A stretch of 64,000 nt of DNA from Maribacter litoralis (lineage in GTDB: Bacteria > Bacteroidota > Bacteroidia > Flavobacteriales > Flavobacteriaceae): positions 620,001-684,000 of the forward strand of contig NZ_QCZD01000001.1 of the NCBI RefSeq assembly GCF_003075045.1. The letters run 5' to 3'. Made by a program: the position numbers and the translations under genes. How positions within the stretch are numbered: the stretch's first letter is position 1; each line of letters starts with the position of its first letter. This document shows, one piece after another, positions 35,935-45,614 of this stretch. Below the pieces are notes generated by a model. That model was not told the origin of the DNA, made no database searches, and saw nothing but the letters and a program-made list of their open reading frames with translations.

Positions 35935-37266
35935 ATGAAAAAACTTTTACTCTTCTCCTTTCTAACTTCATTCATTACGATATCTGCACAGACCGATCAA
36001 CGTATTTATGATATTATAGATGCCGTTTCAGCCGAACGTATTGAAAAGGATGTTACCAAGCTTGCCAATTTTGGCACTAGACATACATTAAGCGATACCG
36101 TTTCTACCACAAGAGGTATTGGAGCTGCACGTAGATGGATTAAAAGAGAGTTCGAAAAAACATCATCCGAATGCAACGATTGTTTAAATGTGTTCTTTCA
36201 AAAAGATTTAGTAAAAAAAGGTGCTAATAAACGTATCGTAAAAGATGTAGAAGTAGTAAATGTACTTGCTATTCAAAAAGGAACAAAATATCCTAATCGC
36301 TATATTATTATGAGCGGTGATATAGATTCTCGTGTTAGTGACCCAACTAATTTTACAGATGATTCCCCTGGTGCAAATGATAATGCCAGTGGCATGGCAG
36401 GTACCTTGGAAGCTGCTCGAGTACTTTCTAAGTATCAATTTGAGAATAGTATTATTTATATGGGACTTTCTGGTGAGGAACAGGGTCTTTTTGGCGGTGG
36501 TGGTATTGCACAATATGCCATAGATCAAGGTTGGGAAATCATTGGTATTTTCAATAATGATATGATCGGAAATATTAAAGGTGTAGATGGCACCATAAGC
36601 AACGTAGATTTTAGGATTTTTTCTGAACCTGTACCCCCAACTGAAACCGAAGAGCAACGTAGAGCCCGAAGATTTTACGGTGGTGAGGTGGATGGTGTTT
36701 CTAGACAATTGGCACGCTATGTTCATAAAAACGTAAAGCAGTATATGCCAGAAATGAACCCCATGATGATCTATCGTTTAGATCGTTTTGGTCGTGGTGG
36801 TCATCATAGACCTTTTAATGATGCAGGTTTTCCGGGAATTCGTATCATGGAAGCTCATGAAAACTATACGCAACAACATCAAGATATTCGTGTGGAAGAT
36901 GGTATTGCCTATGGCGATGTGTTAGAGCATGTAAATTTCAAATATGCCGCTAAATTAACGGCAGTTAACGCTATTAATCTTGCCTCAATAGCCTGGGCGC
37001 CACCAGCTCCTGAAACGGTTAAAATTGGCGGTATTGTTGAACCTGCCGCCAAATTTCAATGGAGCAAGGTAGATGGCGCAAAAGGTTATAAAATATATTG
37101 GAGAGATACCACCTCCCCTACTTGGGACCATAGTAGATATGTAGGCGATATGAACGAGTTTGTTCTGGACGGCATTGTTATTGATAATTACTTCTTTGGA
37201 GTCTCGGCTGTTGGTGAAGACGGATTTGAGAGCCCAGTTGTTTTTCCAAATGGAATATTTAGATAA
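35935..37266 (+). CDS. Secreted M28-family metallopeptidase with C-terminal Fn3-like domain
   Basis: The 443-residue protein has a signal peptide ending near SAQ (residue 19). The M28 zinc site can be followed: SGDIDSR (127-133), PGANDNASGMAG (about 144, bridging Asp), LSGEEQGLFGGGG (about 181, Glu pair), NNDMIGN (about 206) and FPGIRIMEAHENY (about 301, His). The first ligand position, normally His in SGHxDS, is Asp here (D129). The last 85 residues (VEPAAKFQWSKVDGAKGYKI, ending FPNGIF) form a fibronectin type III-like domain. It probably trims peptides in the periplasm or at the surface, beside a M1 peptidase 18 bases downstream. Confidence 0.88.
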   Translation: MKKLLLFSFLTSFITISAQTDQRIYDIIDAVSAERIEKDVTKLANFGTRHTLSDTVSTTRGIGAARRWIKREFEKTSSECNDCLNVFFQKDLVKKGANKRIVKDVEVVNVLAIQKGTKYPNRYIIMSGDIDSRVSDPTNFTDDSPGANDNASGMAGTLEAARVLSKYQFENSIIYMGLSGEEQGLFGGGGIAQYAIDQGWEIIGIFNNDMIGNIKGVDGTISNVDFRIFSEPVPPTETEEQRRARRFYGGEVDGVSRQLARYVHKNVKQYMPEMNPMMIYRLDRFGRGGHHRPFNDAGFPGIRIMEAHENYTQQHQDIRVEDGIAYGDVLEHVNFKYAAKLTAVNAINLASIAWAPPAPETVKIGGIVEPAAKFQWSKVDGAKGYKIYWRDTTSPTWDHSRYVGDMNEFVLDGIVIDNYFFGVSAVGEDGFESPVVFPNGIFR

Positions 37267-37284
37267 GACCAAATTACGTTGTAC

Positions 37285-38892
37285 ATGAACAAATTTATAG
37301 TTGCACTGGCTCTAGGGCTATGTTCTTTTTCGCAAGCCCAAACATTTACAAGACAAGATACCTTAAGGGGCAGTATTACCCCAGAACGTGAATGGTGGGA
37401 TTTAAATTATTACCATTTAAATATTGCCGTTGACCCAGATAATAAATTTATAAGCGGCAGTAATACCATTCGCTATAAAGTTTTGGAATCTCATCAAGTT
37501 TTACAGGTCGATTTACAGCCACCTTTAACCATTGAAAAGGTCACTCAAGACGGAAAAGAACTTGAAGTAAAACACGCCGTTAACGCACATTTTGTTCAGT
37601 TGAGCAAACCCCAGATCAAAGGTGAGTTCAATGAAGTCATCGTTACGTATTCCGGTCACCCAAAAGAGGCGGTAAATGCCCCATGGGATGGCGGATTCTC
37701 GTGGAAGAAGGATAACAACGGTAAGGATTTCGTAGCTACCTCTTGCCAAGGCTTAGGTGCCAGTGTTTGGTGGCCCAATAAAGATCATATGTATGATGAA
37801 GTTGACAGTATGCTGATCAGTGTAAAGGCCCCAAAGGGACTTATGAACATATCTAACGGTAGATTAAGGAGTGTAAATAAAGTCAGTAATACATATAATT
37901 GGTTCGTTTCTAACCCAATCAACAATTACGGAGTCAATGTCAATATTGGAGATTATGTTCATTTTGATGAAGTATACCAAGGTGAAAAAGGAGCACTTGA
38001 CATGGATTATTACGTTTTAAAAGACAATTTGGAGAAAGCCAAAGTCCATTTTAAAGATGCACCCAAAATGATGCAAGCCTTTGAACATTGGTTTGGTCCA
38101 TACCCTTTTTATGAAGATTCCTTTAAGCTAGTTGAAGTTCCTTATTTGGGCATGGAACATCAGAGCTCGGTTACTTACGGAAATCAGTATTTAAAAGGAT
38201 ATTTAGGCAGGGACTTGTCCCAATCTGGTTGGGGATTGAAGTTTGATTTCATCATCATCCATGAAGCGGGACATGAATGGTTTGCAAACAATATTACCTA
38301 TAAAGATGCTGCAGATATGTGGGTGCATGAAGGGTTTACCTGTTACTCAGAAAGTTTGTTTTTAGACTACCATTATGGCACAGAAGCAGCAAATGCTTAT
38401 GTACAGGGTATTCGTAAAAATATACGCAATGATAAACCTATCATCGGTATTTACGATGTAAATCATGAAGGTAGTGGTGATATGTACTATAAGGGATCAA
38501 ATATTCTACATACACTACGTCAAATAGTCAATGATGATGAAAAGTGGAGAGCCATTTTACGCGGACTCAATTCAGAATTCTACCATAAAACAGTGACCAC
38601 GGCACAGATTGAAAATTATATTTCATCAAAAATGAAACTGGATCTCAGCCCATTTTTTGACCAGTATTTGCGCACCATTAAAATTCCGGTATTTGAGTAT
38701 TCAATTGATGGTAAAAAATTATCCTATCGTTTCAACAATACGGTTAAAGATTTTACAATTCCAATACGGGTTTTTATAGATGATGAACCAGTTTGGTTAA
38801 ATCCATCAACATCATGGCAGAGTAAAAAGATAAAAGGCAACTTAGAATCTTTGCATGTTGATCCAAATTTCTATGTTGACACAAAAAACTGA
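37285..38892 (+). CDS. Secreted M1-family metallopeptidase
   Basis: The 535-residue protein (ATG at 37285) has a signal peptide MNKFIVALALGLCSFSQAQ. The N-terminal beta domain (EWWDLNYYHLNIAVDPDNKF) precedes the catalytic domain with LGMEHQSSVTYG at the GAMEN position (about 291) and the zinc motif HEAGHEWFANN (about 330) followed by WVHEGF with the third ligand. It lacks the long C-terminal domain of aminopeptidase N, as is usual for the short flavobacterial M1 proteins. It lies 18 bases after the M28 gene and is likely co-transcribed, forming a peptide-degradation pair. Confidence 0.92.
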   Translation: MNKFIVALALGLCSFSQAQTFTRQDTLRGSITPEREWWDLNYYHLNIAVDPDNKFISGSNTIRYKVLESHQVLQVDLQPPLTIEKVTQDGKELEVKHAVNAHFVQLSKPQIKGEFNEVIVTYSGHPKEAVNAPWDGGFSWKKDNNGKDFVATSCQGLGASVWWPNKDHMYDEVDSMLISVKAPKGLMNISNGRLRSVNKVSNTYNWFVSNPINNYGVNVNIGDYVHFDEVYQGEKGALDMDYYVLKDNLEKAKVHFKDAPKMMQAFEHWFGPYPFYEDSFKLVEVPYLGMEHQSSVTYGNQYLKGYLGRDLSQSGWGLKFDFIIIHEAGHEWFANNITYKDAADMWVHEGFTCYSESLFLDYHYGTEAANAYVQGIRKNIRNDKPIIGIYDVNHEGSGDMYYKGSNILHTLRQIVNDDEKWRAILRGLNSEFYHKTVTTAQIENYISSKMKLDLSPFFDQYLRTIKIPVFEYSIDGKKLSYRFNNTVKDFTIPIRVFIDDEPVWLNPSTSWQSKKIKGNLESLHVDPNFYVDTKN

Positions 38893-38996
38893 TTCAACAT
38901 TACTAAAGAAATAAATTTTAAGGTTCACCAAAATGTATTTAGGGTCAATATAGGTACCCAACAACACCTAATTTTGCTCAGCACCTATAACCCTAC

Positions 38997-40112
38997 ATGA
39001 AGAACACCTTAGCCAGATACAAAAACAGCGCTTTTAGAAGCTTTATTAGAAGGCATTCTAAATATGCCCCTATTTTATTCTTTATAGGCGGATTCATATT
39101 CGACACCTTTACGCTAGGACGTATTGACCGTCTTTATGATCTCACGGTGCTCTGCTTACACATGACGTCACTATCCATTACATTATATCTTTACAACCTA
39201 GTGGATGATGGCAAATGGAAAGGAACTTTTTTAGAACGCTACGAAGAATATTTACCATTAGCGATTCAGTTTTTTTTCGGAGGATTATCCAGTGCGTATG
39301 TCATATATTTTTCAAGAAGTGTTTCATTGTCCAAAACAGCATCTTTCTTCATAATACTTGTACTACTGCTTATAGCCAATGAATTTCTAAAAAAGCGAAT
39401 TTCCAATAAATACCTGCAGTTTGGGGTGTATTACTTTATAAGCTTTACTTTTTTTACGTTCATGATACCGGTGTTTATCAAAGAGTTGAACACCACTATT
39501 TTTTTGATTTCGGGTGCCGCAAGTTTAGTGAGCACTTTGGTATTACTTACTTTTATTTATGGTAAAAGTCCCAGCACGCGAAAAGAAATCAAGCTTTGGA
39601 AAATGATTACCATTATCATATCTATTTACGGTATAATCAACCTCTTCTATTTTTTAAGATTGATTCCTCCCGTTCCCTTAGCTTTGGATAAAGGCATTGT
39701 TGCCCATAATATTGTTCAGAAAAACGGCAAATATGAGGTTACCTATGAATCGGAAGAATCGCATATTTTTTGGAGAAAACACAAGTTAGATTTTAGTTAC
39801 ACTCCCGAACAAAGAGTCTATATTTTCTCTTCGATTTTTGCCCCTACAGATTTAAAAAAATCCATTTTTCATAGATGGAGAAAATATAATGAACAAACCA
39901 AAGCTTGGGAAACTGTAGATGATATAGGCTATGACATTACCGGCGGTAGAGATGGTGGTTTTAGAGGCTATACCTATAAAGATAATGTAATGCCAGGTGA
40001 ATGGGAGGTACAGGTGCTGACCGAAGAAGAACAGGTATTAGGCGTAATTGGTTTCGATATTGTTTTAAATACAGGTCAAAAACCATTAAAGCTTAAGACT
40101 TCAAAATTTTAA
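38997..40112 (+). CDS. DUF2914 membrane protein
   Basis: The 371-residue protein has about seven hydrophobic spans in residues 20-230 and a C-terminal soluble domain of about 125 residues (GIVAHNIVQKNGKYEVTYES; YTPEQRVYIFSSIFAPTDLK; MPGEWEVQVLTEEEQVLGVI). The C-terminal part matches DUF2914 as I remember it, a beta-rich domain of unknown function. The role is unknown. It lies 104 bases after the M1 peptidase gene. Confidence 0.75.
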   Translation: MKNTLARYKNSAFRSFIRRHSKYAPILFFIGGFIFDTFTLGRIDRLYDLTVLCLHMTSLSITLYLYNLVDDGKWKGTFLERYEEYLPLAIQFFFGGLSSAYVIYFSRSVSLSKTASFFIILVLLLIANEFLKKRISNKYLQFGVYYFISFTFFTFMIPVFIKELNTTIFLISGAASLVSTLVLLTFIYGKSPSTRKEIKLWKMITIIISIYGIINLFYFLRLIPPVPLALDKGIVAHNIVQKNGKYEVTYESEESHIFWRKHKLDFSYTPEQRVYIFSSIFAPTDLKKSIFHRWRKYNEQTKAWETVDDIGYDITGGRDGGFRGYTYKDNVMPGEWEVQVLTEEEQVLGVIGFDIVLNTGQKPLKLKTSKF

Positions 40113-40223
40113 TTATTTGTTTATCAACAAGATAAACTCAAACCATAACCTTTCTATAATAAATTATTTTTCTGCTTTTTGTATCTATACTAAGACTATC
40201 TTCGTGCAACCTTATATAAAATA

Positions 40224-40829
40224 GTGTCGATATACCAAAAAGTCCGAGCGGTAGACCGTGTGTTCTATCAACTGGAAAAGGAGTTGGGCTCCTTTCAAAA
40301 CTCCACTGGTCTTGGTTGTGTTGCCAATTGTGGAAACTGCTGTTTAAAACCTGACATTAACGCTACTGCGTTAGAATTTTTACCCCTCGCCTACCATCTA
40401 TTAAAAGATGGAAAAGCCGAAGAATGGTTGCAACTCTTACAAAGCAATACTTCAACTACACTTTGCCCCGTACTTAATACGGTAATTGCACCCGGAGCAA
40501 AAGGTTTTTGCTCGGAGTATGCACACCGCGGACTCATTTGTAGATTGTTCGGTTTCTCTGCTATGTTGCATAAAAACAATACGCCGACTCTAGTAACCTG
40601 TAAACCAATTAAGGAACAAAAACCACAAGCTGTAGCCGCAGCAGAAATTCATATTGCATCAAAGAACAATTATCCGCTAATCAGTAATTATTATATGCAG
40701 TTACGTTCAATTGATGAGTCTTTGGGTGCCGAACTGTTTCCTATTAGAATAGCTATTGCAAAAGCACTAGAAGTGGTTCTAGGCTACTATGCCTACCGAA
40801 GATCGCCAAGGTTAAAGAAAGTAGCATAG
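40224..40829 (+). CDS. YkgJ-family cysteine-cluster protein
   Basis: The 201-residue protein has the YkgJ metal-binding layout: CVANCGNCCLKPD near residue 31-43, then TTLCPVLN (about 79), GFCSEYAHRGLICRLFGF (about 93-111) and VTCKPIKE (about 123). Such clusters probably bind zinc or an iron-sulfur centre. The start is a GTG at 40224 and no ATG gives a family-like N-terminus. Function is unknown. Confidence 0.83.
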   Translation: MSIYQKVRAVDRVFYQLEKELGSFQNSTGLGCVANCGNCCLKPDINATALEFLPLAYHLLKDGKAEEWLQLLQSNTSTTLCPVLNTVIAPGAKGFCSEYAHRGLICRLFGFSAMLHKNNTPTLVTCKPIKEQKPQAVAAAEIHIASKNNYPLISNYYMQLRSIDESLGAELFPIRIAIAKALEVVLGYYAYRRSPRLKKVA

Positions 40830-40911
40830 TATTATATACCTTGTACCTGAATTAAAAATGTATCTTTATTGTAGCTACTATTTAAATGTTAGAGCTTATT
40901 AAAAAGATAGT

Positions 40912-41541
40912 TTGAAGGTATACGGTATTAGCGGATTAGGTGCAGACAAAAGGGTTTTCAATTACTTAAATCTAGACCTAGAACTTATTTCTATAGACTG
41001 GATTTCCCCTTATCCCAATGAATCAATTAAAGATTATTCCAAAAGGCTTAGCACAGCTATAGATAACAACGAAGAATTTTGTTTAATAGGTGTAAGTTTT
41101 GGCGGGTTAATAGCAACGGAAATAAGCCAATTATTAAAACCAAAAAAAATCATACTCATATCTTCCGTACATACTGAACAGGAAATAAGACCAATTTATA
41201 AGTGGATTGGTAGATTAAATTGTATAAAATTTATTCCTACCTTTTTATTTAAACCCCCTCACATTTTAGCTAATTATTTAATGGGAGCTAAAAATACTAA
41301 ACTATTAACGGAAATTTTAAATGATACTGACTTAAGTTTTGTGAAATGGGCATTACATGAATTCATAACATGGAAAAACATCAATCGTAACAATACTATA
41401 GTTAAAATAAATGGAACTAGTGACAAATTAATTCCCCCACGAGGAAATACTAAAATGCACTTAATTCAAGGTGGAGAACATTTTATGATTGTTGACAGGG
41501 CACATGAAATCAGTGAAATGATTAATTTAGAATTACGATAA
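40912..41541 (+). CDS. Small alpha/beta hydrolase
   Basis: The 209-residue protein starts at a TTG (40912). The first strand is KVYGISGLGADKRVF, the nucleophile elbow is CLIGVSFGGLIAT (about S64), and NGTSDKLIPPRG (about 165) and GGEHFMIVDRA (about 187) supply the expected Asp and His. It is shorter than most family members, with a small lid. Substrate unknown. It lies 17 bases ahead of the GAF protein gene, so they may be co-transcribed. Confidence 0.78.
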   Translation: MKVYGISGLGADKRVFNYLNLDLELISIDWISPYPNESIKDYSKRLSTAIDNNEEFCLIGVSFGGLIATEISQLLKPKKIILISSVHTEQEIRPIYKWIGRLNCIKFIPTFLFKPPHILANYLMGAKNTKLLTEILNDTDLSFVKWALHEFITWKNINRNNTIVKINGTSDKLIPPRGNTKMHLIQGGEHFMIVDRAHEISEMINLELR

Positions 41542-41558
41542 ATTTTGAATAATTAAAA

Positions 41559-42023
41559 ATGAACCCAGAAGATTTTAAATCAAATATAGAAACGGAACTA
41601 AAAAAGGAAACCCCAAACTGGGACAATCTTTTAAAAATGACCTTAGCGCATTTTGATTGCTCTACGGGCACCTTACACTTATTAGATACCAATTCACTTT
41701 TACAATTAAAAACCCAAGTAGGTATTCCTGAATTTCTTATTCCTAAACTAGCTACTATACCCATAGGTAAAGGTATGGCCGGCATTGCTGCAGAGAGAAA
41801 AAAACCTGTTGAAATGTGTAACCTTCAAACAGATGATTCTGGTGTTGCCAGACCGTCAGCAAAAGATACCAAAGTAGAAGGATCGCTGGCCGCCCCGTTA
41901 ATGCATAACGACAAGCTGTACGGAACTATTGGCATCGCTAAGCCAGTACCTTATGATTTTACAGAATCTGAAACCAATTTACTCATGGAAATTGGAACAT
42001 TAATTAGCAAGAAATTAAGTTAA
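41559..42023 (+). CDS. Single GAF-domain protein
   Basis: The 154-residue protein is one GAF domain: STGTLHLLDTNSLLQLKTQV (about 34-53), the loop GKGMAGIAAERKKPVEMCNL (about 70-89), SLAAPLMHNDKLYGTIGIAK (about 108-127), then a final helix. There is no attached kinase, cyclase or DNA-binding part, so it is a stand-alone sensor or a protein-binding partner. The ligand is unknown; a free methionine sulfoxide reductase role is not supported, since that family's cysteine pattern is not evident. Confidence 0.82.
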   Translation: MNPEDFKSNIETELKKETPNWDNLLKMTLAHFDCSTGTLHLLDTNSLLQLKTQVGIPEFLIPKLATIPIGKGMAGIAAERKKPVEMCNLQTDDSGVARPSAKDTKVEGSLAAPLMHNDKLYGTIGIAKPVPYDFTESETNLLMEIGTLISKKLS

Positions 42024-42047
42024 CATAACCCAGTATAAGACATTAAA

Positions 42048-42073
42048 AAAAGCCCGCTGAATAGCGGGCTTTT
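42048..42073. terminator. Bidirectional terminator after the GAF gene
   Basis: An 11-bp stem AAAAGCCCGCT/AGCGGGCTTTT with a 4-base loop, 24 bases after the GAF stop and 19 before the end of the opposing gene. A and T runs on each side allow it to serve both. Confidence 0.92.
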
Positions 42074-42092
42074 CATTTGTATCAGTATTTAC

Positions 42093-45000
42093 TTATTTAA
42101 AAACAGCTCCGGTAAGTGCTACTTGTGCTAGCTCTTTACCTTCTTCACCTTTAAAGGTTATATAATATGGACCTTCACCCGATACCGTACCCGTAATAGG
42201 TATTGTAATCATAGTGCCTTCCGACCCTTTTGCTTGTGCTGGCATTTGACCCTTTCCTAATAATGGTCCGTCTGGGGTATTTTCATGTATTTCAAAATCA
42301 AAGTACATGTTCGGTGCTTCTTGCCATCCTGCAGTTAAGGCAACCGATTTTACTCCTTTTAATGACATATTCTCCAACATAAACCATCCTGCCGATTTGT
42401 TGATCAACAATAGATCCATACCGCCGAACTGTACCGCTTGCATTCCGTCCAACTTCATCTGATCATTAAACTTTACCGTACTACTCGGTATCGCGATAGA
42501 TTTAGAACCTGTAAGAGGAATAGTCCCTTCTGCACCCGCATCGGTATAACTAGCCGTTATGACCAACATATTACCTGGCGCAGATGATTCGGCCGTTATA
42601 GTGCCTTTCGCTGGCAACGATTTTTCTTTTTTATCATCACCATTTAAGGAAAGGATATAAAGTGCAATCTGTCTAGATTCATCTGATGTAACATTAGGGT
42701 GCGCAGGCATGGTCACTTCTCCCCATACACCGTTACCTCCAGTTACGATTTTACCTTGTAGATACTTTAAAGCATCACGACGCTCTTTATATTTCGCAGC
42801 TACATCTTTGTAATTAGGCCCTATGGATGCTTCCGCCTCTTTATGACATGTCTTACAATCCATCGCCTGCGTTAACGCTTTACCGGTTACGGTTGCAGAT
42901 ACTTGTTGGTGCCCCATACTCATGGCCACCTTATCCATACCTTCCAAATAATCAACACTCACAAAAATATTATTCTCGTCTATTTCTGTACCATCTGGAT
43001 CGGTTACCGATACATCATATGCAATTTTTTGTCCTGCTAAGTAAAATGCCGGAGTACTTTCACCTAACGAAATCGAAACTTCGGGTCTGGAGTTACCTGC
43101 AATTATACTTGTGCTTTCGCTTACAGCTTCTTCCCCCTTATCATCTGCTACGGTTACATTTAATTTGTATACGCCCGCATCTGCATAGCTGTAGCTTACA
43201 TTCGGTTCGGTTGTTTCTTTGGTATCACCATTACCAAAATTCCATATGTATTTAATGGCATCATCTTCGCGATCACTTGCTTCTACCGAAGCGTTTACCG
43301 TCAATGGAGTTTTCCCAGATGTTTCACTTACGGTAACTTCATTAATTAATGGTGGTCTGTTTCCTCCATTGAATTCAATATAGCCTAGAGCGGAATTTGC
43401 ATTCTGAGAGAACCAACCACTACCGTATTCCAATAGGTAGATTTTACCATTAGGTCCTAATTCCATATCAATTAAGTTATTGACCTTAACATTTGGCGCG
43501 AAAGGTTCCATTTTACTAAAATCTCCGTTTTCATCTAAATGTACAGCGAACATCCATCCACGCATCCAGTCATAGATAATAACTTTGCCATCGTAGTAAC
43601 TCGGTAATTTCTCGTCACCCTCAAACATATCTGAATAATATGTAGGTCCTGCCATAGCATTTCTACCGCCTGTAGCCGTCTGTGGAAAAGCTTGCGTTTC
43701 TGCATATGGATAATACACATATGCTGGCATAGCAGGTGGCAATTCCGTTAATCCGGTATTGTTGCGTGAGGTATTCATTGGTTTTTCGGGATCATATTCC
43801 GGTCCGCTTTCACCAGTTTCGTAATTGTACTCGTTATAGGCATAATTATCACCAATGAACATTGGCCATCCAAAGTTTCCTGCTTTTTTGGCTTGGTTCA
43901 TTTCATCATAACCTCTTGGTCCTCTAACTCCTAGACTATCGGCTCTTGCATCCGGACCTACATCTCCCCAATACACATATCCTTTTTTCATATCTACGGA
44001 TATTCTGTACGGATTTCTATGACCCATTGTATAAATTTCGGGTCTGGTCTTATCTGTACCTACCGGAAATAAGTTTCCTTCCGGTATATCATAAGAACCG
44101 TCTTCCTTTACTTTAATTCGTAATATCTTACCTCTTAAATCATTGGTATTACCTGAAGAACGACGTGCATCGTACTGTTCGTGACCCGGTATATCGTTCA
44201 TTGGTCCAAAACCATTATGAACATATTTTACTCCTTTTTCATTAAACGGCGTAGTATTATCACCCGTAGATAGGTATAATAATCCATCTGGTCCGAATGC
44301 GATGGAACCACCGGTATGGCAGCATATTTCACGCTGACTATCAACATCTAAAATTACTTGTTCAGATGCCGTATCGAACTTGCCATTTTCAAATTTAAAA
44401 CGTGATAAACGGTTTACCCACTCATCACCTGTTGGCGCATAGTACAGATATATCCAATGGTTATTTGCATAATCTGGATCTTTTTGCAAGCCCATTAATC
44501 CTTCTTCCGCATTTACCCCAGGAGTATTCAAGGTTTTGCTATAAACATCAAGCTTTAATACCTCACTTAGCTCTTGTGTTTCATTATTATATAACATTAC
44601 TTCTCCCCTACGTTGTGCCACTAAGATATCTCCGTTTGGCAATACCGCCATTTCTGTAGGTTCAAAAAACTGACCTTCACTTAGGGTTACTTTGGTAAAA
44701 CGATCGGCATCAGGTGGTATTTGAGATTTTGCTTTACCGTAGTCCAGCTTTAAATTCTCACCAATTGCATATTGAATACCGCCCAAAACATGCTTTAAGA
44801 ATAAATCTTCTGAGTAGCTAGCATCGGCATGCCCGCCGCCCGTATAAAAAGCGCGCCCGCCATCATAGTCATGGTACCAGGCTATTGGATGAAAATCTCC
44901 GTTTTTACCACCTTCATAACTAGATTCATCTAAGGTCATAACTACGTTTACATCTGGATTGATATTCTTGTAGTTGTACAATTCATCTGATCTGGTCCAA

Positions 45001-45488
45001 ACTGAATCCGTAAAAAACTCGGTTGCCTTAAAGTTCTTATCCTTGATAATGAAATCTGCAGTAGGCATACCCCTTGGATGACTTAAAAATTGTGCTCCGG
45101 CCAAATCATTGTACCAGCCCCAATCGTACTCGGTATCTGCCGCAGCGTGTATACCTACATAACCACCACCCGCTTGAATGTAGCGCTCAAAAGCCGCTTC
45201 TTGGTATTGGTTTAATACATTACCCGTAGTACTTAGAAATATTACGGCGGAATAGTTTTTTAAATTCTCATCGGTAAATAGTTCTGCATTTTTAGTAGTA
45301 TCTACGACAAATCCGTTTTCACTACCTAGCTTTTGAATCGCAGCGACACCAGCAGGAATAGATGCATGTTTAAAAGCCATTGTTTTAGAGAACACCAATA
45401 CCTTTGGTGCTCCTTCTCGTTTATTGCCACCACAAGAGACAATAATAAGCGCAAAGCCAAAAAGCAGCGCATTGAAGATTTTTTTCAT
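42093..45488 (-). CDS. Large ThuA/PQQ-type sugar dehydrogenase/PKD/cytochrome c lipoprotein
   Basis: A 1,131-residue protein with lipoprotein signal (LIIVSCGGN, Cys 19). Domains in order: ThuA glutamine-amidotransferase-like fold (about 28-240; VGIHAAADTEYDWGWYNDL); six-bladed soluble glucose/sorbosone dehydrogenase-like propeller (about 255-690; QREICCHTGGSIAFGPDGL, TMGHRNPYRIS); PKD domain (about 710-790; YIWNFGNGDTKETTEP); cytochrome c with one CxxCH heme site (DCKTCHKEAE, about 878-882) and a later Met in VTMPAHP; and a C-terminal carbohydrate-binding-like beta domain. It probably oxidises or scavenges a sugar at the cell surface and passes electrons to its own heme. Confidence 0.88.
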   Translation of the reverse strand: MKKIFNALLFGFALIIVSCGGNKREGAPKVLVFSKTMAFKHASIPAGVAAIQKLGSENGFVVDTTKNAELFTDENLKNYSAVIFLSTTGNVLNQYQEAAFERYIQAGGGYVGIHAAADTEYDWGWYNDLAGAQFLSHPRGMPTADFIIKDKNFKATEFFTDSVWTRSDELYNYKNINPDVNVVMTLDESSYEGGKNGDFHPIAWYHDYDGGRAFYTGGGHADASYSEDLFLKHVLGGIQYAIGENLKLDYGKAKSQIPPDADRFTKVTLSEGQFFEPTEMAVLPNGDILVAQRRGEVMLYNNETQELSEVLKLDVYSKTLNTPGVNAEEGLMGLQKDPDYANNHWIYLYYAPTGDEWVNRLSRFKFENGKFDTASEQVILDVDSQREICCHTGGSIAFGPDGLLYLSTGDNTTPFNEKGVKYVHNGFGPMNDIPGHEQYDARRSSGNTNDLRGKILRIKVKEDGSYDIPEGNLFPVGTDKTRPEIYTMGHRNPYRISVDMKKGYVYWGDVGPDARADSLGVRGPRGYDEMNQAKKAGNFGWPMFIGDNYAYNEYNYETGESGPEYDPEKPMNTSRNNTGLTELPPAMPAYVYYPYAETQAFPQTATGGRNAMAGPTYYSDMFEGDEKLPSYYDGKVIIYDWMRGWMFAVHLDENGDFSKMEPFAPNVKVNNLIDMELGPNGKIYLLEYGSGWFSQNANSALGYIEFNGGNRPPLINEVTVSETSGKTPLTVNASVEASDREDDAIKYIWNFGNGDTKETTEPNVSYSYADAGVYKLNVTVADDKGEEAVSESTSIIAGNSRPEVSISLGESTPAFYLAGQKIAYDVSVTDPDGTEIDENNIFVSVDYLEGMDKVAMSMGHQQVSATVTGKALTQAMDCKTCHKEAEASIGPNYKDVAAKYKERRDALKYLQGKIVTGGNGVWGEVTMPAHPNVTSDESRQIALYILSLNGDDKKEKSLPAKGTITAESSAPGNMLVITASYTDAGAEGTIPLTGSKSIAIPSSTVKFNDQMKLDGMQAVQFGGMDLLLINKSAGWFMLENMSLKGVKSVALTAGWQEAPNMYFDFEIHENTPDGPLLGKGQMPAQAKGSEGTMITIPITGTVSGEGPYYITFKGEEGKELAQVALTGAVFK

Positions 45489-45614
45489 ACGTTATTAATT
45501 GTTGTTTAGTTGATTTAAGAATGCATAAAAATAGGGCGAGTAGCTGTATTAACCAATACTTTCTGTATTAAACATTGTACTTTTATGATAAATTAATGCT
45601 CATTTAATCGAATT

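Noticed and set aside
36208..36726. 172-residue open frame on the minus strand opposite the M28 peptidase
   Set aside because: It is fully inside a well-matched peptidase gene, and its translation is low in conserved features; a reverse-strand shadow.
42827..43255. 142-residue plus-strand frame opposite the ThuA/dehydrogenase gene
   Set aside because: Pro/Tyr/Leu-rich shadow of the PKD and cytochrome c coding region.
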